DNA of 7,028 nt from an uncultured Alphaproteobacteria bacterium (lineage in GTDB: Bacteria > Pseudomonadota > Alphaproteobacteria > HIMB59). The position numbers were made by a program, and so were the translations under genes. The notes beneath the pieces are model-generated. The model searched no databases. It was not told the origin of the DNA and saw only the letters and a program-made list of their open reading frames with translations. The stretch covers positions 1 to 7,028 of the forward strand of contig CACGSS010000017.1 in NCBI GenBank assembly GCA_902575725.1. Direction: 5' to 3'. Of the stretch, positions 1-5,529 are shown in pieces (position 1 is the stretch's first letter; each line of letters begins with the position of its first letter).

Positions 1-637
1 TAATATTGATAATTTTGTTGTACCAAGTGGTAATTTTGGAAATATATATTCTGCTCATTTGCTAAAGTCAATGGGATTTCCAATAAATAAGTTAATTGTT
101 GCGACAAATGAAAATAATATTTTACATCGAATTATAAGCAATAATGATCTACATCTTTACAATGTTGTAAAAACTAATAGCCCTAGCATGGATATAACAA
201 TATCAAGTAATTTTGAAAGACTTTTAGCAGAGCTTCTTGGACCAGAAGCAACAAATGAGCTTTTTCAAAATATACAAAACAATGAACATAATAAAAAATT
301 AGAAAGTTCTATTCATAAGTTATTATCTGAGAAATTTTTATCTGAGAGTGCAACTTCTAAAGAGGTTGAAAATCAAATTAAAATCACATATGAAAATTAC
401 AAAATTTTATTAGACCCTCATACAGCTGTTGGCATAGTATGTGCGGAAAAATTAAATTTAAAAAAAGCAATGTGTCTTGCTTGTGCCCATCCAGTAAAAT
501 TTCAGGAAACTGTCCAAAAGGCGTTAGGTAACAATGTAAAATATGATAAAAACATAGAATTTCTTAATGATGAAAAATTTGCAATTTTAGACAACAATTA
601 CAAGGAACTAGGAGATTATATAGAAGCACATGCCTAA
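1..637 (+). CDS. thrC: Threonine synthase, 3' part (5' end outside window)
   Basis: This PLP enzyme converts O-phosphohomoserine to threonine in the cytoplasm, the last step of threonine synthesis. The frame is open from base 2, giving 211 residues, a bit under half of a usual 460-residue protein. The fragment begins with VVPSGNFGN (residues 6-14), the glycine/asparagine loop that holds the PLP phosphate. ATNENNIL (about 34-41) and SPSMDITISSNFERLL (about 60-75) follow, typical of the long (E. coli/yeast-type) threonine synthases. Near the C-terminus are DPHTAVG and CAHPVKF, also family motifs. The PLP-binding lysine lies upstream, outside the window. A TTG at 59 is not a start, because the conserved PLP-loop is coded upstream of it in the same frame. 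The stop overlaps the start of the M16 peptidase gene by 8 bases, so the two are very probably co-transcribed. Identity is secure. Confidence 0.96.
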   Translation, partial: NIDNFVVPSGNFGNIYSAHLLKSMGFPINKLIVATNENNILHRIISNNDLHLYNVVKTNSPSMDITISSNFERLLAELLGPEATNELFQNIQNNEHNKKLESSIHKLLSEKFLSESATSKEVENQIKITYENYKILLDPHTAVGIVCAEKLNLKKAMCLACAHPVKFQETVQKALGNNVKYDKNIEFLNDEKFAILDNNYKELGDYIEAHA

Positions 638-1883
638 TATTCACAAGCTTAAAAATGGAATGACCTTGATAATAGATTATGTAAACACTGTAGAAACAGT
701 AAGTGTAGGAATGTGGAACAAGGTTGGGGCAAGAAATGAGCGAAAAGAAATTAATGGTGTTGCTCACTTATTAGAGCACATGGCATTCAAAGGAACAAAA
801 AATAGATCAGCTGCTCAAATAGCAAAAGAGGTTGAGCTAGTAGGTAATTCTCACAATGCCTATACTTCAAGAGAAATAACTGCTTATTACATGAGTGGTT
901 TAAAGGAAAATGTTGAACTATCCATAGACGTAATTAGCGATATATTGCAGTTTTCAACTTTTGACTCTAAGGAACTCGATAAAGAGAGAGGCGTCATATT
1001 ACAAGAGATTGGAATGTATGCTGATGAGCCAGATAGTATTGTTGCTGATAAATTCGACGAGTTAGCTTACCCGGACCAACCCATGGGCAGGTCAATTTTA
1101 GGTACGGCTGAAATTATAAAGTCTATATCAAGGGATGAAGTTGAGGGTTTTATGAAAGGATTCTATAACCCAAAAAAAATGGTGTTTTCTGTATCAGGAA
1201 ATTTTGAAGAGGATAAAATAATTAAACTTGTTGAGGAGAAATTCCAAAATCTCCCTCATGGCGACGACGATTATACTCCAAAATCTTCTTATGTTGGTGG
1301 AGAATACCGCCAAGAGAAAAATTTAGAACAGGTAAAGTTGTTACTAGGTTTTGAGGGTGTAGATATTCATTCAGACCTTTACTATGCAACAAGAGTTTAT
1401 TCAACACTTCTTGGCTCTGGTATGTCTTCAAGATTATTTCAAGAAATTCGAGAAAAAAGAGGATTGGTTTATAGCATATACAGTAGTGGTGATTTCTTTT
1501 CTGACTCAGGTATTTTTTATGTCTATGCCGGCACAGGGCATAAGGAAGTTAAAGAATTAATACCCGTACTATGTGATCAATTAAATATTAATGCTAATAC
1601 CTTTACTGAGGAGGAATTAACGAAGACTAAAGCTAAATTTAAAGTGGGAATTCTAAAAGGAGAGGAAAGCATCTCAACAAGATGTAGATCTAACGCTTCT
1701 AGTTATTTAATGCATAATAAGGTCAGATCTCCCGATGAATTTATTTCTAAGATTGACTCTGTGCAATTAGAGGACCTTGAAAAAGCAAGAAAAAAAATAT
1801 TAGACTCAAATTTGACTTTGTCATCAATAGGTCCAATTGAAAACCTTGAAGCAGCTGAACTAGTTAAACGAAGACTCAGTTAA
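630..1883 (+). CDS. M16B zinc metallopeptidase (mitochondrial processing peptidase-like)
   Basis: A complete 417-residue inverzincin peptidase of the M16B family, which in alphaproteobacteria includes the relatives of the mitochondrial processing peptidase beta subunit. The inverted zinc motif HLLEH is at 46-50 (zinc ligands H46 and H50, catalytic E49) in the usual context HLLEHMAFKGT. The third ligand is most likely E126 in VILQEI, 76 residues after H50, with conserved E119 one turn-pair earlier. The C-terminal half carries the substrate-side motif RLFQEIREKRGLVYS (268-282). All catalytic residues are present, so this is the active rather than the alpha-like partner. No signal peptide or membrane segment is visible, so it is probably cytoplasmic; the natural substrates are not known from sequence. 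The ATG lies inside the end of thrC and the nearest AGGAG is too far upstream (15 bases), so translational coupling is likely. The last 24 bases overlap rnhA on the other strand. Confidence 0.93.
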   Translation: MPNIHKLKNGMTLIIDYVNTVETVSVGMWNKVGARNERKEINGVAHLLEHMAFKGTKNRSAAQIAKEVELVGNSHNAYTSREITAYYMSGLKENVELSIDVISDILQFSTFDSKELDKERGVILQEIGMYADEPDSIVADKFDELAYPDQPMGRSILGTAEIIKSISRDEVEGFMKGFYNPKKMVFSVSGNFEEDKIIKLVEEKFQNLPHGDDDYTPKSSYVGGEYRQEKNLEQVKLLLGFEGVDIHSDLYYATRVYSTLLGSGMSSRLFQEIREKRGLVYSIYSSGDFFSDSGIFYVYAGTGHKEVKELIPVLCDQLNINANTFTEEELTKTKAKFKVGILKGEESISTRCRSNASSYLMHNKVRSPDEFISKIDSVQLEDLEKARKKILDSNLTLSSIGPIENLEAAELVKRRLS

Positions 1884-1899
1884 ATTTTCTGCTGCTTTT
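1851..1899 (+). terminator. Candidate terminator hairpin inside the M16/rnhA overlap
   Basis: GCAGCTGAA (1851-1859) can pair with TTCTGCTGC (1887-1895) at eight of nine positions, around a 27-base loop, followed directly on the + strand by TTTT (1896-1899). It spans the M16 stop and lies within both coding regions. The loop is long and the T run short, so it would be an imperfect terminator. It is the best candidate seen for ending the thrC-M16 transcript, since there is no free space between the convergent genes. Confidence 0.3.
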
Positions 1900-2303
1900 C
1901 TAGCAAGAATATCAACTTGGTTATTAAATTCATCGACATTATGTGCCTTTACCCAACTCCAATTAATATTTTTACTAAAATTTAATTCGTCTAATCGTTC
2001 CCAAAGCTCTCTATTTTTTACAGGCTTTTTAGATGAAGTTTTCCAATTATTTTTTTTCCAATTAAATATCCAATTTGTGATGCCTTGCTTAACATAATTA
2101 CTATCAGTATTAAGATTTATATCATTATGCTGATTAAGAAATTCTAACGCTTTGATTGCTGCCATTAGCTCCATTTGATTATTTGTTGCATTTCTCTCAA
2201 ATCCAGCTCTATAAGAAATATCATTTTTGTTAATTATTAAAAACGCCCAACCCCCATTTCCAGGGTTTCCTAGACATGAGCCATCTGTGTATACCTTTAT
2301 CAA
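1860..2303 (-). CDS. rnhA: Ribonuclease HI
   Basis: RNase HI cleaves the RNA strand of RNA-DNA hybrids, removing R-loops and leftover primers. The 147-residue length is normal for a type 1 enzyme. The four catalytic acids are visible: D7 in YTDGSCLGNPG, E45 in NNQMELMA, D67 in NTDSNYV and D131 in NNQVDILA. The catalytic-loop histidine is H121 in VKAHN. The basic W-rich helix region (78-101, with WIFNWKKNNW and KPVKNRELW) is the substrate-binding handle of the E. coli-type enzyme. The start is TTG: an in-frame TAA lies a few codons upstream with no ATG or GTG between, and this start gives the expected N-terminus just before the YTDGS strand. AGGA stands about 8 bases upstream, inside the end of thrB, and the TTG overlaps the thrB stop, so translation is probably coupled to thrB. 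Neighbour order thrB-rnhA is common in alphaproteobacteria. Confidence 0.96.
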   Translation of the reverse strand: MIKVYTDGSCLGNPGNGGWAFLIINKNDISYRAGFERNATNNQMELMAAIKALEFLNQHNDINLNTDSNYVKQGITNWIFNWKKNNWKTSSKKPVKNRELWERLDELNFSKNINWSWVKAHNVDEFNNQVDILARKAAENLTESSFN

Positions 2304-3241
2304 AAGAAGTCCTGTAAATTATTTTTTTCATGAAATTTAAATATTTCAAAAAACTCTAAGGGATTTTTATGTTTAACCTCTCCTTCAAGATTAAAATTTA
2401 AATCATAAATTCTTGTTAAAAAAAAACGAATTGCACTTACTTTTAAGTAAAAATTAAAATAGCTTTTCTCTTCTGTTGTTAATTCGATACTCTCTTTATA
2501 AGATCTTAAGAAACTCACATAATTTTCTTCAATAAATTTATTTTTTGAAAAAAACCAAGCATTCACAAAAGTAGCTAAATCATAAATGATGGTATCTGTA
2601 CAGGAAAAAAAGAAATCTATAAATCCTGAAACCTGATTACCAACAAAAAAAATGTTGTCTTTAAATAAATCTGCGTGAATGTTTATTTTTCTTAAATTTT
2701 GTGGAAAACTATCTCTTAGTGTATGAATGTTATTCAATATATATTTGTATTCACTAGAATTTAATTTTGTTTCGTTTTTAGAAAACTGACTTGTAATAAA
2801 CTTCCATGTGGGTAATAGCATCATATTTTCTCTAAAAAGTTCGGAATGATCTCCAAATTGATGTAATTGAGCAATTGAATTTCCTAGTGATTTTAATTGC
2901 TCTAAATTAGGTTTCAAAACTGGCCTACCTTCAATAAAACTATAAATACAACAGGGTTTACCTTTTATTTTAAATAAGTTTTTATTATTCAAAGTCATAC
3001 TTAATGGACAAGAAATGCCATTATCATAAAATAATTTCATTAAATTATTAAAATAAGGTAAATCTTGTTCTTCAGTTCTTTTCTCAAATAGAGTTAAAAT
3101 AAATTTTCTATTATCGCTTAATTTCACTAAATAATTGGTATTTTCAACTCCCTCTTTAATACCCTCAAATTCAATTATTTTTCCTAGAGGTTGAAATAAT
3201 TCTTGAGCCTCAGAAAGAGATACTTCGGTATAAACTGCCAT
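2300..3241 (-). CDS. thrB: Homoserine kinase, APH-fold type II ThrB
   Basis: Phosphorylates homoserine with ATP to give O-phosphohomoserine, the substrate of threonine synthase. At 313 residues it has the usual length of the alternative ThrB found in alphaproteobacteria and pseudomonads, which belongs to the aminoglycoside phosphotransferase/choline kinase fold and not to the GHMP kinase fold of E. coli ThrB. The N-lobe has GVENTNYLV (31-39), typical of the nucleotide-binding loop of this family, followed by FILTLFEKR with the probable ATP-contacting lysine/arginine region. The catalytic loop is HADLFKDN (189-196, catalytic D191, metal-binding N196) and the DFG-like metal motif is GFIDF (206-210, D209). 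The ATG is preceded by no clear ribosome site. It is the first gene after the only real gap on this strand and is followed by rnhA with a 4-base stop/start overlap. The gene is very AT-rich, with an A9 run (plus-strand) at 2418-2426 that does not break the frame. Confidence 0.94.
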   Translation of the reverse strand: MAVYTEVSLSEAQELFQPLGKIIEFEGIKEGVENTNYLVKLSDNRKFILTLFEKRTEEQDLPYFNNLMKLFYDNGISCPLSMTLNNKNLFKIKGKPCCIYSFIEGRPVLKPNLEQLKSLGNSIAQLHQFGDHSELFRENMMLLPTWKFITSQFSKNETKLNSSEYKYILNNIHTLRDSFPQNLRKINIHADLFKDNIFFVGNQVSGFIDFFFSCTDTIIYDLATFVNAWFFSKNKFIEENYVSFLRSYKESIELTTEEKSYFNFYLKVSAIRFFLTRIYDLNFNLEGEVKHKNPLEFFEIFKFHEKNNLQDFF

Positions 3242-3313
3242 TTATAGTTAATTTTAGAGTTTAAATTGTGATAGATAAAGATACTTATTTAAAACAATGG
3301 TGGTTTTAAGTTG
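3242..3313. other. 72-base gap between atpF and thrB
   Basis: This is the longest non-coding stretch in the window and very AT-rich. It is the only place on the - strand where the atp unit could end and a thrB-rnhA unit begin. A weak hairpin lies near the atpF end (3289-3309). No convincing promoter boxes were found: the best pair upstream of thrB (TTGTTT and TATCAC, 18 bases apart) matches consensus poorly. Read-through from atpF into thrB is therefore possible. Confidence 0.5.
3289..3309 (-). terminator. Weak hairpin after atpF, possible leaky terminator
   Basis: A perfect 7-base inverted repeat, TTAAAAC and GTTTTAA, around a 7-base loop, begins 4 bases after the atpF stop. Only one of the seven pairs is G-C and the bases after it on the transcribed strand (ATAAGTATC) do not form a T run. 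It is at best a weak terminator or an mRNA 3'-end stabiliser and could be chance in such AT-rich DNA. Confidence 0.25.
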
Positions 3314-3799
3314 TTAGTTAATAGTTTTAAGATCAATAATACTTTTGTTTAATATTTTAGCCTTACTATCCTCAGATATTTCTGAAAAATAATTGATAAT
3401 TAATTTGTTCAGCTCAATTGAGGCCTGATTTTTAATTGATTGGACAGCAGAGAGCTCTATTTGTTTAATTCTATCCAAAGAGTTCTTTTCTTTTGATTGG
3501 ATCATTAAGGCGGTTTTATCAATTATATTTTTTGAGATAGCCTCAGACTGGGACTTAGCATTGTTTATGATCTCATTAATTTTGTTAGATAGATCTTCAG
3601 TTTGTTTTTCTGCCTCTTTTAACTTTATTTCAGCTTCAGAAAAGGATTTAAGAGATTTATCAATATTTTCTATTATTTCATTTATTTTTGAGTCTAGACC
3701 ACCGATCATCATACTTTTGAAAGGTTTAATCATTAGAATAATAAATGTAATAAATGAAATTAATAACCAGAACTTAGGATCTTGAAATAAATAGCCCAT
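3314..3799 (-). CDS. atpF: F0 ATP synthase subunit b
   Basis: One of the two peripheral-stalk subunits that hold the F1 head still against the rotating c-ring. The 161-residue protein has a single N-terminal membrane helix (about residues 9-27, rich in F, I and L) ending at KPF. It then has a long charged stretch rich in E, K, S and N (about 35-150) expected to form the parallel coiled coil with b'. No glycine-rich or catalytic motif is expected in this family and none is seen. Last of the five atp genes, as is the b gene in other alphaproteobacterial F0 operons, which is the reason for calling it b and the preceding gene b'. Its ATG shares one base with the stop of the b' gene (TAATG), so the pair is probably made in equal amounts by coupling. 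A weak hairpin follows the stop. Confidence 0.9.
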   Translation of the reverse strand: MGYLFQDPKFWLLISFITFIILMIKPFKSMMIGGLDSKINEIIENIDKSLKSFSEAEIKLKEAEKQTEDLSNKINEIINNAKSQSEAISKNIIDKTALMIQSKEKNSLDRIKQIELSAVQSIKNQASIELNKLIINYFSEISEDSKAKILNKSIIDLKTIN

Positions 3800-4257
3800 T
3801 AAAGATTGATATTACCCTTTTCTATGTTAGTTACTTTTGACAAAAAATTAGTTGCTGAGTCTTTAAGTTGATCGTTTAGTTCAGATATCGCAGTATCCTT
3901 TTCTTTCGCGACTCTTTCCTCAGTTTGTTTGATTTCATGTTGGATCTTTTCTTCCGTAGCTTTGATTAAGTCTTCACTTTCTTTTAAAGCTTTATCTTTG
4001 GCATCATTAATAATTTGTGATGCTTGGTTCTTCGCCTCAGTAAGTTTAGCTTCGTAGTTTTCAATTATTGACTCAGCTTTTTTGATTAATTCATCTTGTT
4101 TTGAGATATGTGATTTTACAAAATCATCTCTTTGATTCAAAAAAGCTCTAATTTTAGGAAGTGTTATGTATGTCAATACTGAAAACAGTATTACAAAAAA
4201 AACACCCAGCCAAAAAAGCTGAGATATAAAAAACTCTACTTGCTCTAATTGAGGCAT
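3799..4257 (-). CDS. atpF': F0 ATP synthase subunit b' (second b-type subunit)
   Basis: The partner of subunit b in the heterodimeric peripheral stalk seen in alphaproteobacteria, cyanobacteria and chloroplasts (also named atpG or atpF2). The 152-residue protein begins with a short polar tail and then a membrane helix (about 10-32) containing the typical FFISQLFWLGVFFVILF segment. This leads into TLPKIRAFLNQRDDFVKSHI and a long amphipathic E/K/A-rich helix to the C-terminus. The ITLPKI...L..R sequence just after the membrane helix is the usual b' pattern and separates it from b. It begins 17 bases after the c-subunit gene, with AGGGA about 11 bases before the ATG, and overlaps the start of atpF by one base. 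Nothing is missing or unusual in it. Confidence 0.92.
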   Translation of the reverse strand: MPQLEQVEFFISQLFWLGVFFVILFSVLTYITLPKIRAFLNQRDDFVKSHISKQDELIKKAESIIENYEAKLTEAKNQASQIINDAKDKALKESEDLIKATEEKIQHEIKQTEERVAKEKDTAISELNDQLKDSATNFLSKVTNIEKGNINL

Positions 4258-4274
4258 CCGTTAGTCAGTCCCTG

Positions 4275-4502
4275 TTAAGAAAACAGAATAACTAATGCTA
4301 TGACCAATGCAAATAAAGCAATAGCTTCAACTAGGGCAAAACCTAACATTGTCATGGTAAAAACTTCGTTTCTTGCAGCTGGATTTCTTCCAACAGCAGT
4401 AATAAAAGCAGCAAAAACATTGCCAATACCAATTCCAGCACCGATCACGCCGATCACTGCTAGACCTGCACCCAAGTATTTTAGTCCTTCAACTAGTTCC
4501 AT
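4275..4502 (-). CDS. atpE: F0 ATP synthase subunit c (rotor ring)
   Basis: The 75-residue proteolipid that forms the rotating ring through which ions cross the membrane. Two membrane hairpin helices (about 8-36 and 49-74) flank the polar loop with R39-N40-P41. The first helix has the glycine pattern GAGIGIGN (21-28) needed for tight ring packing. The ion-carrying carboxylate is E59 in GFALVEAIALF. Sodium-type rings carry a glutamine in the first helix and a serine after the glutamate; here these positions are I26 and A60, so coupling to protons is expected. The ATG is preceded by a very strong ribosome site (see 4507-4515), unlike every other gene in the window; this fits the need for many c copies per complex. 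It lies between atpB (20-base gap) and the b' gene (17-base gap). Confidence 0.97.
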   Translation of the reverse strand: MELVEGLKYLGAGLAVIGVIGAGIGIGNVFAAFITAVGRNPAARNEVFTMTMLGFALVEAIALFALVIALVILFS

Positions 4503-4506
4503 ATTT

Positions 4507-4515
4507 ACCTCCTTA
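4507..4515 (-). promoter_or_regulatory. Full-length Shine-Dalgarno site of atpE
   Basis: On the - strand this reads TAAGGAGGT, four bases before the atpE ATG. It is the exact complement of the E. coli-type 16S rRNA 3' end, and at least eight of its bases (AAGGAGGT) should pair with the alphaproteobacterial version. It fills nearly half of the 20-base gap between atpB and atpE. The other starts in the window have weak or no such site. Raised translation of the c subunit relative to a, b and b' is the likely purpose. Confidence 0.85.
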
Positions 4516-4522
4516 TGTTCAT

Positions 4523-5275
4523 CTAGTGTAAGTGTAAAGCGTCGTTAATATACAAACATGTTAATATTGCAAAAACATATGCCTGCAAAAATGCAATTAA
4601 TATTTCTAAACCTGTTAAAGCTATTATGAATACTAATGGCAAAATTCCAAAAAAACCTAGTGCAGATACAAACCCTGCAAAAACTTTAAGTAAAGTATGA
4701 CCAGCAAGCATGTTAGCAAAAAGTCTAACAGATAAGCTTATTGGTCTGGAGAGATAAGATATAATTTCAATTGGTATCAATAAAGGAAGCATATATACGG
4801 GCAAGCCAGGGATAACAAAAAAGCCAAAAAATTTTACGCCATGTTTTACAAATCCTAAAACTGTAACAAAGATAAACACACCCATTGCAAGAGCTAAAGT
4901 CACTATGATATGGCTAGTAAAAGTAAAGCTGTAAGGAATCATACCAAATAGATTTCCAAATAAAATAAACATGAACAAAGTAAAAACTAAAGGAAAGTAT
5001 TTTTTGCCCTCTTTACCTACAGTGTCTGCTAATAAACTATTTATAAAATTAAAACCAAGCTCAGCAGCAACTTGCATTCTGGTCGGGTAAAGGTCACTTA
5101 CAGAGTTTGTTTTTTTTGCTTTTAAAAAAGGCACTGTAAAAAAAATTAAAATAAACGCTGTTGTAATAGTCATCCATAGAGCAGAATTAGTAAAAGAGAT
5201 ATCAAAACCTAGAAAGTTAATGTCAACAATGGGTTGTATTTCAAACTGTTTTAGAGGACTCTCACCCTTAGCCAT
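4523..5275 (-). CDS. atpB: F0 ATP synthase subunit a
   Basis: The static membrane subunit that forms the two proton half-channels against the c-ring. The 250-residue length is normal for alphaproteobacteria. Membrane segments are visible at about 33-52, 93-115, 122-143, 160-180, 196-218 and 221-245. The essential arginine is R184 in ISLSVRLFANMLAGH. The conserved glutamine is Q231 in AFLQAYVF, and E170 lies in PIEIISYLSRP. H193 and E224 stand where E. coli has E219 and H245, the known reciprocal His/Glu swap shared with mitochondria. ELGFNFINSLL (72-82) after the first helix is also typical. The start gives a normal N-terminal tail; no good ribosome site is seen in the 17 bases separating it from atpI. 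TAG stop, followed closely by the strong atpE site. Confidence 0.97.
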   Translation of the reverse strand: MAKGESPLKQFEIQPIVDINFLGFDISFTNSALWMTITTAFILIFFTVPFLKAKKTNSVSDLYPTRMQVAAELGFNFINSLLADTVGKEGKKYFPLVFTLFMFILFGNLFGMIPYSFTFTSHIIVTLALAMGVFIFVTVLGFVKHGVKFFGFFVIPGLPVYMLPLLIPIEIISYLSRPISLSVRLFANMLAGHTLLKVFAGFVSALGFFGILPLVFIIALTGLEILIAFLQAYVFAILTCLYINDALHLH

Positions 5276-5292
5276 GAAGTAATAAAACAGAT

Positions 5293-5529
5293 TTATTTAG
5301 AGTTTTCTATGCGACGTATAAGCCTGTAAATATTCAATAAACCTGCAAAAAAACCAAGTATTATCAACGTTATTAAACCAATAGGTTTGCTATCAAACAT
5401 CTTATCAATCAACAATCCAATAACAACAGAAACAATTAAAGCGCCTAATAATTCAGTTGAGATTCTATAAGCAAAGCTAAGACCTTGCATACTTGGCTTT
5501 TTATTATCATTTTCTTCATCATTTGCCAT
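5293..5529 (-). CDS. atpI: AtpI/AtpZ-family F0 accessory protein
   Basis: A 78-residue membrane protein of the small AtpI/AtpZ (ATPase_gene1) family, which sits first in many F0 operons. In other bacteria these proteins help c-ring assembly or assist ion uptake for the synthase; which applies here cannot be read from sequence. The N-terminus is polar (MANDEENDNKK), followed by two membrane helices at about 26-42 and 50-67. The family pattern of a glycine-containing first helix ending in GLLIDKMF, then a short turn with KPIG and a glycine-rich second helix (LGFFAGLLN), is present. A basic tail (YRLIRR) would lie in the cytoplasm. The ATG shares one base with the smc stop (TAATG) and has no ribosome site of its own, so it depends on translation of smc. 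Position and pattern together make the call firm. Confidence 0.88.
   Translation of the reverse strand: MANDEENDNKKPSMQGLSFAYRISTELLGALIVSVVIGLLIDKMFDSKPIGLITLIILGFFAGLLNIYRLIRRIENSK

Noticed and set aside
59..61. TTG as a start for a short thrC-like gene
   Set aside because: The same frame is open to the left edge and codes the conserved VPSGNFGN PLP loop upstream of this codon, so thrC is simply cut by the window.
564..767. Minus-strand open frame opposite the thrC/M16 junction
   Set aside because: Composition is that of an antisense shadow, with no recognisable motif, and it lies fully opposite two well-supported genes.
1222..1431. Minus-strand open frame inside the M16 gene
   Set aside because: Opposite conserved peptidase sequence, no ribosome site and no motif; treated as a shadow.
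3264..3297. Possible thrB promoter (TTGTTT, 18 bases, TATCAC on the - strand)
   Set aside because: Matches consensus at only 3 of 6 and 4 of 6 positions in very AT-rich DNA, where such matches are expected by chance, and it overlaps the weak hairpin.
3561..3785. Plus-strand hydrophobic open frame opposite atpF
   Set aside because: The apparent membrane-like pattern arises from the complement of the lysine/glutamate-rich coiled coil; no ribosome site or family pattern.
4300..4548. Plus-strand open frame opposite atpE
   Set aside because: Its alanine/proline-rich translation mirrors the glycine- and alanine-rich c-subunit codons on the other strand; a shadow.
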